Part shown: piece after piece, positions 43,263 through 52,420 of the stretch
Position numbering within the stretch: position 1 is the first letter of the stretch
Layout: every line of letters begins with the position of its first letter
Notes under the pieces: generated by a model
What the model was told of the DNA's origin: nothing
Databases searched by the model: none
What the model saw: the letters and a program-made list of their open reading frames with translations, nothing else
Origin: Microcaldota archaeon
GTDB lineage: Archaea > Micrarchaeota > Micrarchaeia > Micrarchaeales > Micrarchaeaceae
DNA length: 64,000 nt
Assembly: GCA_021821445.1 (NCBI GenBank)
Contig: JAKACK010000001.1
Location: forward strand, 1 to 64,000
Direction of reading: 5' to 3'
Translations under genes and position numbers: made by a program

Positions 43263-44489
43263 TCAGATGAATCCTCTCATCCTACCACTACTATAACCTG
43301 ATCCACTTAAGAATTGTGCTAGAGTTTGAACAAATGCATAGGTTACTGCGATTATCATTGCAGGATAAAATAATACCATAAGCCAAAATGAAGCCATACT
43401 TGATTCAATTGAAGCCATATCTTTAGAGGCAGGACTGGATGCTGATGCATCTCTAGCGGATGCAAGTCCTTGACTGTTAATCTGTTGTGATTGTTCTGTT
43501 GTTACTGTAAGATGTGTCAAAAATGATGATGCTGAAAAGTAGTATGCTGCTGCAAATAATGTTGGAACTACTAAAAAGAAGGCTATACCAAATGCGATCA
43601 TCATACCCCCTAAACCCCTAGTTGGTGTTAGTATCCTTAATACAACTCCAGGTATTATAAATACAGGTATAGCTGCTACTGAAAAGAATATTAATAGGTA
43701 ATATTCTGAATATAACAATGCGAGCCCATCTGATAAAAATCCCATTATGACCGCGGCAGGTTCTATTGCGGTTAATTCTAATGTTAAAACAGAAACACCA
43801 TAAATACTCTCTGCTGCACCTACAATTCCCTTAGCCTCCCCTAAAGTAATACCTCCTGCTGTAATTGAAATAGAAGTTATATACCTATCACGAACATATA
43901 TAAAAAATAGATTTGAATAAAGATTTTCTATAGAATCTATAGTATTATCCATAAGATGGAATGCTGTTGCATAAGGGTTTATATTTCCTACATATATACC
44001 AGGTACTAAACCTAAGGTTACTGCACTTATATAAAGAAATAAAAATATTATTAAGCCACTTGCAAATACTTCGTATAATTCGCCTACCGCTAAATTTCTA
44101 ATTCTATTACTTCTAAATACTACACCTAATGCAAACAATATTATGTCTATAAAAAGAGCAACTAAAACTACTAATACTGCTATAGGTAAATAATTACTCC
44201 AAGATTTATAAATTTCATTATTTATTGGACAGTACCAAGGTTCATCTTTTTCTATTGTGGACCTTATTGAATTTGGGACTAGTCCACAATTTACATTACT
44301 GCTTGAAGAACTAGAACTAAAATAGATTGTTTGTATTGATGATGATTTAACTGCAGAATTCATTTCAACTGATTGAGTATAAATAGAATTAGCGGCCACA
44401 AGTATTATTAAGAGTATTATCATAATTGGGAGTGATATTTTAGGGGATGTAATTCTGTATATAGATTGCTTGAGATTTTTATGTTTCAT
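43263..44489 (-). CDS. Polytopic VirB6/TrbL/CedA-like protein, paralog 6
   Basis: A 408-residue protein with an N-terminal helix, a Ser-rich outer loop with a cysteine pair (NCGLVPNS, WYCPI), and about six further helices. It carries both motifs shared by six proteins of this cluster: motif 1 (VGELYEVFASGLIIF) at the membrane face and motif 2 (VVLRILTPTRGLGGMMIAFG, ending FLVVPTLFA). A Ser/Ala-rich outer loop and a final helix close the protein. The likely role is part of an inner-membrane channel or pilus-assembly platform. Its ATG overlaps the stop of the 113-codon gene by four bases. Confidence 0.7.
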   Translation of the reverse strand: MKHKNLKQSIYRITSPKISLPIMIILLIILVAANSIYTQSVEMNSAVKSSSIQTIYFSSSSSSSNVNCGLVPNSIRSTIEKDEPWYCPINNEIYKSWSNYLPIAVLVVLVALFIDIILFALGVVFRSNRIRNLAVGELYEVFASGLIIFLFLYISAVTLGLVPGIYVGNINPYATAFHLMDNTIDSIENLYSNLFFIYVRDRYITSISITAGGITLGEAKGIVGAAESIYGVSVLTLELTAIEPAAVIMGFLSDGLALLYSEYYLLIFFSVAAIPVFIIPGVVLRILTPTRGLGGMMIAFGIAFFLVVPTLFAAAYYFSASSFLTHLTVTTEQSQQINSQGLASARDASASSPASKDMASIESSMASFWLMVLFYPAMIIAVTYAFVQTLAQFLSGSGYSSGRMRGFI

Positions 44490-44827
44490 GTAATCGCCAT
44501 ATTTCTAAAAAAGCACACTTCGTTTACTTTGAACTGTCTTAAAATTTCTTTAATTTGAATTTCCTCATTTTTATTGATTTGGTTTTTGTTATTTTTTATA
44601 TTAATTTCTGCATTTAACTCATGTAGTAAATTTAATCTGTATCCCTTTATAACATTTGTAAATTCTTTAATAGGTTTAATTAAAATTGCCCTAATCTTGT
44701 TATATAAGTTTATTTTTTGAAAACCTGAATTATAAAACCTTTCATAAAGGTAAAATTGTGATTTTAAATCTAAACTAAATTTTGAATCTTTGTATAACAT
44801 ACATGTATAAAACTTTGTCAATTTCAT
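44486..44827 (-). CDS. Small basic protein between the polytopic paralogs
   Basis: A 113-residue basic protein, mostly helical, with no membrane helix (YLYERFYNSGFQKINLYNKI, LHELNAEINIKNNKNQINK). I recognise nothing in it. Its TGA overlaps the next ATG (ATGA), which argues it is translated and coupled to paralog 6. It is preceded by a 134-bp gap with a TATA-like TTATAAAAAGG just before AATATATG, so an internal promoter here may drive the second half of the cluster. Confidence 0.45.
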   Translation of the reverse strand: MKLTKFYTCMLYKDSKFSLDLKSQFYLYERFYNSGFQKINLYNKIRAILIKPIKEFTNVIKGYRLNLLHELNAEINIKNNKNQINKNEEIQIKEILRQFKVNEVCFFRNMAIT

Positions 44828-44961
44828 ATATTTACCTTTTTATAACCTAATTTTAATTGGACATCATTTTGCAAAAAATGGTATGAACATTTGTACGCTT
44901 TTTCACAATATCTTATTAATTGTATAATATTATATAAATTATCTAATTTGATTTTTATCAT

Positions 44962-46155
44962 TTATACCACACCGGATAATAATACCATAAAGCTTATCTT
45001 TTCACCTATTGCAGATGAAAAATCAATCATAAATGCATCTAGTATTATAAAATTTAAAAATGGTAAGAAGGTGAATCCTACAATAGTGTATCCAACATCA
45101 TTAAGCAAGTAACCAAATATATAGCTAAATAAATTTGTTACTGTTGTAAGGGGACCAGTAATAGAGCTACTACTAGAACTTGCAGAATTTAATACCGCTG
45201 TTGTAGGTACAAATGCTGGATTTAAAATAGCACCGTAAGATATTGATATTAATAATGGATATATTAAACCCAATCCTAAACCTAAAGCTATAAGAGACCC
45301 ACCAAAACTTCTAGAAAATCCTAGTGTCCTAATAACTAACCCCAAAGATACAAAAATTATTAAAAAGAATAGTGATCCGGTAAGAAGTATCATTTGCAAT
45401 TCGTTTAAAATTAGGAATGTTAATAAGAAGCTTATTATGTCTCCGAATAATGATTCTGTAGAACTTGGAGTTAATGAATCAAGACCCATTCCAATAACAA
45501 ATATATCTTCATTACCAAAAAATGAACCTGGCATATATGCCATTTCTGTACCTGGTTCAAGTCCAGAAGCAAAACCTATTGTGTATGTTGTATATAAAAC
45601 ACTATATGCATATGTGTTAAAGGTACCTAAATCACATGCAGATAAATTAAATAAAGTATTTATAGAGCTAGTATTACATTGATAAGGTAATAAACCTACA
45701 TCGTTATAGGAGGGTTTTGGATTCATCATAAATAATGAAATTAATCCTATGAAAATTATAAGCATAACTATGCTTAAAAATGCTTCGTATATTTGGTTTT
45801 TAGACCACAATTTTGAATCTATGCTATTTGTAATACCACTTATTCCATATACAAGTGCTGCAACAAACATTACAGCCAATGCAAATATAAAGGCATATAA
45901 AAGCCAAATTGAATTAGAAGGAAGATTTGCTAATGATGAATATTCTAAACTATGTATATTTATAATTGAACTAGCAAGATCTGCATCCATTGTAAATTTA
46001 TTTAATTCAAATGGTATGATTGTAGAGTCTGATATTGTTTTTTGTGGTAATAAATTGTTATTTACGTTGTTAATATGTGTATATTTAATACCGAATAAAG
46101 CTACCGCTATTATTAATATTGCAATAAATTCAATCATTAATTTTGCTTTATTCAT
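44962..46155 (-). CDS. Polytopic VirB6/TrbL/CedA-like protein, paralog 5
   Basis: A 397-residue protein with a signal-like first helix, an outer loop, and about seven helices. Motif 1 reads SKNQIYEAFLSIVMLIIF; motif 2 reads LGLVIRTLGFSRSFGGSLIA with a following GLIYPLLIS. The outer loop has two cysteines (YQCNTSSINTLFNLSACDLG) likely to form a disulfide. A Ser-rich stretch (SASSSSSSITG) precedes the last helices. It belongs to the family of six described for this cluster. Confidence 0.7.
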   Translation of the reverse strand: MNKAKLMIEFIAILIIAVALFGIKYTHINNVNNNLLPQKTISDSTIIPFELNKFTMDADLASSIINIHSLEYSSLANLPSNSIWLLYAFIFALAVMFVAALVYGISGITNSIDSKLWSKNQIYEAFLSIVMLIIFIGLISLFMMNPKPSYNDVGLLPYQCNTSSINTLFNLSACDLGTFNTYAYSVLYTTYTIGFASGLEPGTEMAYMPGSFFGNEDIFVIGMGLDSLTPSSTESLFGDIISFLLTFLILNELQMILLTGSLFFLIIFVSLGLVIRTLGFSRSFGGSLIALGLGLGLIYPLLISISYGAILNPAFVPTTAVLNSASSSSSSITGPLTTVTNLFSYIFGYLLNDVGYTIVGFTFLPFLNFIILDAFMIDFSSAIGEKISFMVLLSGVV

Positions 46156-46193
46156 ATTTTATCATTCTTTATTTTATTTTTCCATATTTAAAT

Positions 46194-47276
46194 TTATATC
46201 AAATTTCTAAAACTTCCACCAGAGCTTAAGCTAGGTGATCCTAATAAATCTCCTAATGTATCTATGAAATCAAATGCTACTATTAAAGATATTACTAAAG
46301 ATATTAATAGATAAAGCATAGGAGCAATAAGACCGACTATAACCTCATCTATCATACCGGAACCATTAGCTACAGCTTTTGTTTCACTGTTTATAAATGA
46401 ACCAGATAATGCACTTGGTAAACTTGTCGGGTATAGGGATGTTGGAATGGATGAATTTGCTATTGGACTGATAGATGCTGCACCTGAAGCGAATATAAAG
46501 AATAATGTTGGAAATATTATATAAAACCCTATAAATACCCCTAAAAATGAACCTCCTGCCGCTTTTGTCCAAGGTAATGTACGTAATATTATACCAACAA
46601 AAAAGAATAATGGTGCAATTGTATACACAACATCTAATATTATAATACCACCAAAAGACAAGCCTGTTATGGCCATTGATACTGTAACTAAAAGACCCAT
46701 TAAATTGCTCACATAACTAAGTCCTGAAAGAGGGCTATATCCATACCCAAACCATGTTGGCTCAATTGTTAAAGATAAGCTACCAAAAGCTTTCAATACA
46801 TCTTGGTATACTACTAACCCAATTGCATATGTTACTCCAGAACTTACACCTGTATAAAGTGTGTTACAATCATGTGTGTAAGTAGTTTCATTAAATACAC
46901 TACTTATCAAAGGTACACCTTTATTTAATGTTGAAGATGTAACTGCAAATGTACCTAATATTATTACAATTATTAAAACAGTTAAGAATACCTCACCTAT
47001 TTCGCTTTTGGAATATATTTTTAATTTTGGAAAATTCAAAACTCCTCCTATAGCCCACAGTATACCGCTAACAAAAAGCATTATGGTCATTATTATTAAT
47101 GATAAAACCATTAAATTGCTAAAAGAACTATAATTATGCACAGGATTTGTAGCGCTATACGCTGATTTACAGGCGTTTGGAGTTAATGATGATAGGAAAC
47201 TAGTAGATTGGGCACTTGTATTTGGAATTAAGAATAATAAAATTATAATCGATACCATAAACAATTTTAATTTCAT
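46194..47276 (-). CDS. Polytopic VirB6/TrbL/CedA-like protein, paralog 4
   Basis: A 360-residue protein with a cleavable-looking signal peptide (LFMVSIIILLFLIPNTSAQS). Motif 1 is YSKSEIGEVFLTVLIIVI; motif 2 is VGIILRTLPWTKAAGGSFLG with IIFPTLFFI. One cysteine lies in each of two outer loops (NACKSAY, THDCNTLY). The last helices are followed by GSPSLSSGGSFRNL. Its ATG overlaps the stop of paralog 3 by four bases, so the two are translationally coupled. Confidence 0.7.
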   Translation of the reverse strand: MKLKLFMVSIIILLFLIPNTSAQSTSFLSSLTPNACKSAYSATNPVHNYSSFSNLMVLSLIIMTIMLFVSGILWAIGGVLNFPKLKIYSKSEIGEVFLTVLIIVIILGTFAVTSSTLNKGVPLISSVFNETTYTHDCNTLYTGVSSGVTYAIGLVVYQDVLKAFGSLSLTIEPTWFGYGYSPLSGLSYVSNLMGLLVTVSMAITGLSFGGIIILDVVYTIAPLFFFVGIILRTLPWTKAAGGSFLGVFIGFYIIFPTLFFIFASGAASISPIANSSIPTSLYPTSLPSALSGSFINSETKAVANGSGMIDEVIVGLIAPMLYLLISLVISLIVAFDFIDTLGDLLGSPSLSSGGSFRNLI

Positions 47277-48667
47277 ATTAATCTACCCAAACCTGCTAAG
47301 TTTACATCACCACCTAAAAGTCCTGAAAGACCGACTATACCTGAAAGTACTATAATTATATTCACTATAGGTAACCAATATGCAGTTATACCGATAATTC
47401 CATAGATATTATAAGAAGCGAATAAGGTATTTACCGCACCTTGAGTTGAACAATGCATATCAAGCCAGTAATCAAAAGTACTTACACTACCATTTGAATA
47501 ACCTCCTGCAACTGCAATGTCAGGACCTAATAATGCAGGATCGTCAGCCGCTATTAAAATTCCCGCTTCTTTTGTTATTAGGTCATTTCCTGGCCAACAA
47601 CCCATTTGACCGGTTACTTGTTCTATGCTAGGTTCATCATAAAAATTTAAATTATAGGTATTCATTGTATTATTATTGTATATCGGTGCTATGACATTAT
47701 TCAAAGTTATACTATTTACTGTTACTAAATCCCCATTAGTTATATTGTGATTTAATGATAAATATTCTATACTCATGATTAAAGGTAAGAAAATTATGAA
47801 TCCTACAGCTATTGCTATAAATAACCCTCCGAGTCTTCTCGTTAAAAATACAGACCTAAATACTAAACCTAAAAATAATAAGAATGGCCATAGATATAAA
47901 AATGATATTATAATTAGTAATTGGGCAGTAAATGATTCTAAAGCAGTATTAATTAATGCACCTAAAGTTAAGAATCCAGAGTAAATTGCAGAGTAACCTT
48001 CAAAAGGAGCAAATGAAAAACGCAAAAATGAATCGATCTCAAATGGTACAAAAGGTACAGAACAGGGTATTGAAAGAGGCCCTTCAGTTGGTTGTAAACA
48101 TACTGCTTCAGTGAGTTTAAGTTTACTTAAAAACCCAGTGTAAGCTTCAACTAAAAATAAGCTATTCATATTTTTAAATGTTTGATTTGTAACATTCGCA
48201 AGTATCACTGCAGAAGCAGCAACAGGGTAATCAATTTTCTCTGTAGTTGTAGTGGGGTTACTCACCATTTCACATAATCCAGGGAATGAATTTTTAGTAT
48301 TTTTATACCCACTTAAAATTGAATTTGATGAACTTAAAATAGTCATATTCGAATTGTCTTCAAGATTTGTACATATACTGTTAACTGTTGATGTTTTCAT
48401 TGAAGATGTAGTATTTAATATATTATAAAACATGGTTGAAAAAGTTAATAAGAAAAATATAACAAGCACAATTAATAGAGTACTTTCAAATAATTGTGAC
48501 ACTTCGCTTAATGCAGATTGCTTTACTGCATTATTATTTAGAATCGCTCCTACTATATACCATATACTAACTATTGATGCATCTATCGCAATAGCTAAAA
48601 CTACCAAAGGAAGTAGATTATCTTTTGTATTGGAAAAGGATGTAATTGCAAATACTAAATCTATCAT
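47273..48667 (-). CDS. Polytopic VirB6/TrbL/CedA-like protein, paralog 3
   Basis: A 464-residue protein, the longest of the six. It has two large outer loops with cysteines (SICTNLED, GLCEMVS, AVCLQPTEGPLSIPC, MGCWPGND). Motif 1 is SALSEVSQLFESTLLIVL; motif 2 is LGLVFRSVFLTRRLGGLFIA with IIFLPLIMS. The C-terminal pair of helices ends SGLLGGDVNLAGLGRLI. The enlarged disulfide-bonded outer domain suggests a surface-contact role. Confidence 0.68.
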   Translation of the reverse strand: MIDLVFAITSFSNTKDNLLPLVVLAIAIDASIVSIWYIVGAILNNNAVKQSALSEVSQLFESTLLIVLVIFFLLTFSTMFYNILNTTSSMKTSTVNSICTNLEDNSNMTILSSSNSILSGYKNTKNSFPGLCEMVSNPTTTTEKIDYPVAASAVILANVTNQTFKNMNSLFLVEAYTGFLSKLKLTEAVCLQPTEGPLSIPCSVPFVPFEIDSFLRFSFAPFEGYSAIYSGFLTLGALINTALESFTAQLLIIISFLYLWPFLLFLGLVFRSVFLTRRLGGLFIAIAVGFIIFLPLIMSIEYLSLNHNITNGDLVTVNSITLNNVIAPIYNNNTMNTYNLNFYDEPSIEQVTGQMGCWPGNDLITKEAGILIAADDPALLGPDIAVAGGYSNGSVSTFDYWLDMHCSTQGAVNTLFASYNIYGIIGITAYWLPIVNIIIVLSGIVGLSGLLGGDVNLAGLGRLI

Positions 48668-48677
48668 TCATTATCAC

Positions 48678-49829
48678 TTATACACTAGACCAAAATGATG
48701 CTGCACCATCAATTCCTGAATTAAGGGCTTTTGATAACCCCATTGCAAATGCAACAGTTACTATCAGATCAATACCAAACATAAATAATGCTGTAAACAT
48801 ATATTGACTTACCTCTTCTATTAGGTAATCGAATTGTAACATAACTTCAGGTGGTAACATACTTGTAACTTCGCTGGATAAAATTGTAGTATCTAATAGA
48901 GTATCTATAGATGGAGACGTAAATGTAGCTCCATTTACTGATGAAGTTGTTGAGTAACTTGTTGATTTTGTAAAAAATCCACTAGCAATTGCTGTATTCG
49001 CAACAAATGGAGTGTTTAAACAATTAGTACATGAGTAAACAGGATTGTTTGTACTAAATATGTAATTTATTGCATACGCATCAAAAGAAATCATCATCGG
49101 ATATATTAAGTATAGAGCTATTGCTAATGCTAATATGTCATTTGATGCTCTCCTAAGCCCTCCCCCCGAAGTAGAGAATATCCTCATTACTAATGCAACT
49201 GGAAGAACAACTGAAAATGCGGTATATTCAAATAATGGAATAGCTAACCATTGTAAAATAAGTGTACCTATTGAGATAACTAAGAAAGGAGCTATTATTA
49301 TTATGTAGGCATCAGAAATTACACTGTACATTGATCCTAAATCTGCACCAACAGTGGTAGATACAGTAAGTCCAGGTGTAGGGCTTAGATCTCCAGACTC
49401 TTTTGAAATTGTACTACTAAGAGCAGTCCATATCCTTGCATCAATCGCATAAGTCATAGAATATGTATACAAATTTGTTATTATACCTATACCCCTTGCA
49501 AATGCGAGATTGCCTATATAGTAATTTGCAAATTCAAATGGAGTAAGCTTAGTATTTATTAAACTTTGACTTAAACTAGTAGTCATATTACATGCGGTAC
49601 TTAAAAATGATGTCAAAACTAATAATATTATGACGCTTATAAATACTTGCATAAGCTCAGATTTAGCTACAGCAGTTAATTTTCCATTTAAAGAACTTGT
49701 TAATAATTTACTCAGTATATAGATGATAACTACAATTAGAATTGAGATAATCAACACTGCGAATATGATACCCATCCATTGGTTCACATATGTTGACCCT
49801 CCAAATAAACTACATGAATTTATATCCAT
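48678..49829 (-). CDS. Polytopic VirB6/TrbL/CedA-like protein, paralog 2 (most divergent)
   Basis: A 383-residue polytopic protein. Motif 1 is AKSELMQVFISVIILLV. Motif 2 is altered: ALVMRIFSTSGGGLRRASND, still followed by YLIYPMMIS, so the Arg and the glycines are kept but their order shifts. Outer loops carry cysteines (DINSCSLFGGS, TACNMTTS, YSCTNCLN). It is only ten bases from paralog 3. Membership in the family rests on layout, motif 1 and the partial motif 2. Confidence 0.62.
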   Translation of the reverse strand: MDINSCSLFGGSTYVNQWMGIIFAVLIISILIVVIIYILSKLLTSSLNGKLTAVAKSELMQVFISVIILLVLTSFLSTACNMTTSLSQSLINTKLTPFEFANYYIGNLAFARGIGIITNLYTYSMTYAIDARIWTALSSTISKESGDLSPTPGLTVSTTVGADLGSMYSVISDAYIIIIAPFLVISIGTLILQWLAIPLFEYTAFSVVLPVALVMRIFSTSGGGLRRASNDILALAIALYLIYPMMISFDAYAINYIFSTNNPVYSCTNCLNTPFVANTAIASGFFTKSTSYSTTSSVNGATFTSPSIDTLLDTTILSSEVTSMLPPEVMLQFDYLIEEVSQYMFTALFMFGIDLIVTVAFAMGLSKALNSGIDGAASFWSSV

Positions 49830-49837
49830 CTATACAC

Positions 49838-51082
49838 CTAAGCTATTTTGAATTTTCCTATACCTAATCTAACCCTTCCCCCTAATAACCTTGCTATTGA
49901 ATCTGAAGCTATTATAAGTATAATTAAATCAAATATTAATAATATAAACATTAATAAAACTGGCAATGTAACTGCTAATATGTAATTCCAGATAACAAAA
50001 TATGATGGATACGCTAAATTATCCATACCATAAGTCGCTCCTGTAGTAAACGAAGTATTAAATGGAGGAGTAATCTTTGTAGATATATCTTTTATGAATG
50101 TATCTTCACTAGCTTGAAATGCTAACGCAGATGCACCAACTACATCCGCACTTATACTACTACTGAATGAAAATGGAACTGAGCTTGGTAATGATAAAGA
50201 CACATATGATGTTATTGGAGCATTTATATATAATAAAAGTATTGGTAAGATTAATCCTAACCCTAAGCCTATACCTATAAATTCACCTCCGATACCTCTA
50301 ACAAATGGAAATGCTCTTAATATTATACCGATTGGTAAAAATATTGCTAGACCTAAAACGAACAGGGATTCTCCATTTATTTGAACAAAAAAATCAAGTA
50401 TAATATATAGTGGTATAATTATTATATCGCTTATATCTTTTAGAAATGATATTGGACTTGAACCATCAATGATATTAGTAACGTATAGATTTGCTATGCT
50501 ACCCGCGTCTAAAGATCCGAAAGAAGCAGTTATTATTGTTATAGGAAGAGGAAAATAAGAGCTTATACTAAGGCTTTTTATAGCACTTAAACCAATATTT
50601 AGACCATAAAGGTTATAAAAGGCGCTTTCTGTTATATTTGCTTCATTTACCATATAACAATCAGTATATTGGTATAAACCACCTAAAGAACCCTGTAATG
50701 AACTTGATGAACCTCCTGCTGAACAATTTGTAACTGGCGGATTTAGATATGCAATAGACCCTATTAAAAATATTATTGTGAATATAAGACCTATAACTAA
50801 AATACTTTTTGTGGTCTCCCATAATTCTCCTGTATACCATGCTTTAAGTCCTTCAAGGTTTAATATCTGGCTTATCATAAATGCTATTGCTATTATTGAT
50901 ACGGATATCAGTATACCTAAAAAGGATATTGGAAAAGCAGAGGTTATGCAAGAACCAATTGTTTCAGATTTACCTGTTATAATACATATAGGATTTGTTG
51001 TTGATTGTGCTGAAGGTAAACCTAAAAATATCATTAATAGTATTAGAAACAATATAGCATAAAATTTCTTCATAGTTACCAT
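49838..51082 (-). CDS. Polytopic VirB6/TrbL/CedA-like protein, paralog 1
   Basis: A 414-residue protein with a signal peptide (FYAILFLILLMIFLGLPSAQS). Motif 1 is YTGELWETTKSILVIG; motif 2 is IGIILRAFPFVRGIGGEFIG with LILPILLLY. Four cysteines flank a Gly/Ser-rich loop (NPICIITG, GSCITSAF, NCSAGGSSSS, YTDCYM). The last helices are followed by a basic end (GGRVRLGIGKFK). Both ATG 51082 and ATG 51073 are possible starts. It is the first of the six paralogs after the pilin-like and 244-residue genes. Confidence 0.7.
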   Translation of the reverse strand: MVTMKKFYAILFLILLMIFLGLPSAQSTTNPICIITGKSETIGSCITSAFPISFLGILISVSIIAIAFMISQILNLEGLKAWYTGELWETTKSILVIGLIFTIIFLIGSIAYLNPPVTNCSAGGSSSSLQGSLGGLYQYTDCYMVNEANITESAFYNLYGLNIGLSAIKSLSISSYFPLPITIITASFGSLDAGSIANLYVTNIIDGSSPISFLKDISDIIIIPLYIILDFFVQINGESLFVLGLAIFLPIGIILRAFPFVRGIGGEFIGIGLGLGLILPILLLYINAPITSYVSLSLPSSVPFSFSSSISADVVGASALAFQASEDTFIKDISTKITPPFNTSFTTGATYGMDNLAYPSYFVIWNYILAVTLPVLLMFILLIFDLIILIIASDSIARLLGGRVRLGIGKFKIA

Positions 51083-51122
51083 TAGTTCAGATATAAATCA
51101 AACTATAAATACTTAAATATTA

Positions 51123-51857
51123 TCATTTAAGCATAGCAAATTTGCTAATATAGAATTCGCAAAGAAGAAGGACTAAAAATGGTAGTATGAAGATTGAATC
51201 AATTACCATTTGTAAATAACCGGATAATACAGGATTTAAGATAAAATCGAAAATAAATGCAGGTATACTTAATAATAATATGCCAAGAATTAAAAATACT
51301 AAAAAGTAATTTAATTTTTTAAAGAAAAATTTTGAACTTTGGATTACTGAATTTTTTATGCCTCTTTCTTCTATCACTATAGATGATGGAGCGTATAAGA
51401 AAAATGGTGTTAATATTATGGCAATTACGTATATTATTATAGAACCGTAATTATAATTATATAATATTAGATTTAAAAATAGGAGTACAAATGTAAAAAT
51501 TAATAGTACTACAAATACTCTTCCTATATACTTTTCTATTCCCTCAATTATATACCTATTTATTTTTACATCTGTTCTTTTTTGTTTCACTATTAAATTT
51601 ATTACGACTATTGCAAAACTTAAAAATAACGCGGAAAAAAGTGTTGACGCTATTATTACGATTAGGTCAATTAAATTGAAATTATAATAAATATTAAAGG
51701 ATCTCAAAAATATAGAACCTAAATCATTATATGTAGGTACAGAAGCGAATAGTGGTATTAGAAATGCAATTAAAAACGCTATAGAGAATAAAAGAAATAT
51801 TTTTAAATTATATAAATAGGTATTAGCTGTATATTTTATTATTTTATAAACACCCAT
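51123..51857 (-). CDS. Multi-pass membrane protein
   Basis: A 244-residue protein with about six helices, starting GVYKIIKYTANTYLYNLKIF. The middle cytoplasmic loop (KQKRTDVKINRYIIEGIEKYIG) and VIEERGIKNSVIQSSKFFFKK resemble archaeal and bacterial YesL- or GlpQ-membrane-domain-like proteins. It does not carry the two motifs of the six paralogs. It lies between the pilin-like gene and paralog 1 in the same direction, 40 bp from each. It may be an assembly factor; that is inference. Confidence 0.55.
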   Translation of the reverse strand: MGVYKIIKYTANTYLYNLKIFLLFSIAFLIAFLIPLFASVPTYNDLGSIFLRSFNIYYNFNLIDLIVIIASTLFSALFLSFAIVVINLIVKQKRTDVKINRYIIEGIEKYIGRVFVVLLIFTFVLLFLNLILYNYNYGSIIIYVIAIILTPFFLYAPSSIVIEERGIKNSVIQSSKFFFKKLNYFLVFLILGILLLSIPAFIFDFILNPVLSGYLQMVIDSIFILPFLVLLLCEFYISKFAMLK

Positions 51858-51896
51858 TTAAAAAACCATAAATAATAATAAAAAATATTTAAGGTA

Positions 51897-52295
51897 TCAA
51901 GTTGTTGTATTTGAACATTGAGTTATTGCATTTGTATAGTTAGCCCCTCCTATAACGCCTAATATATAAGGCGCTACTATTGCTATTACTACTGCTATTA
52001 TACCTGCCATGATCATACCTGTACCATAACCCTGTACTCCTCCTCTAGATACTGCGGGTAATACATGACCTACTGCGTACATTACTGCACCTAATATTAC
52101 CAATACCAAACCTAATATGAATACTACTGTTTTAAGTGTACTCTCAATGCCACATATTTTACTTATTACAGCAGATGAAGTTGTTGCTGATGCAGTATTA
52201 AATAACATCGTTGATGCACTAAATAATAACAATAATAGCATAAATGCTATTCTGACAACATTATAAGTATCAACAGTCACAAGTTTTTTCTTCAT
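51897..52295 (-). CDS. VirB2/CedA1-like pilin subunit candidate
   Basis: A 132-residue protein, first gene of the cluster. A long signal peptide (FMLLLLLFSASTMLFNTASA) is followed by a mature part of about 100 residues. That part has two helices (TVVFILGLVLVILGAVMYAV and TGMIMAGIIAVVIAIVAPYI) joined by a short loop with a basic residue (PAVSRGGVQGYG). This hairpin with small residues matches the build of VirB2/TrbC pilins and of archaeal CedA1/TedC pilins. Two cysteines (KICGIE, TQCSNTT) could form a disulfide near the ends. Start ATG with a TTC-rich leader; the 125-bp gap upstream separates it from the divergent carbamoyltransferase. Confidence 0.68.
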   Translation of the reverse strand: MKKKLVTVDTYNVVRIAFMLLLLLFSASTMLFNTASATTSSAVISKICGIESTLKTVVFILGLVLVILGAVMYAVGHVLPAVSRGGVQGYGTGMIMAGIIAVVIAIVAPYILGVIGGANYTNAITQCSNTTT

Positions 52296-52420
52296 CTTCT
52301 CACTTTTTTATTATCCAACACTTTACTTTAGAATAACTTATTATATATTAACAGTCTATTTAACATATACTAAGACAGTTATTAATTATTTAGAAAACTA
52401 TAAAAAGGTTTAGTGATTGG

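Noticed and set aside
45437-46210. Plus-strand ORFs opposite the polytopic paralogs (for example 45437..45682 and 45749..46210)
   Set aside because: They are antisense shadows of AT-rich hydrophobic genes; no ribosome sites and no protein-like features.
35937-52295. Integrated conjugative element or virus
   Set aside because: No integrase, relaxase, VirD4, capsid or replication gene is visible. Flanks are a core topoisomerase gene and a carbamoyltransferase gene without attachment-site repeats that I could see.
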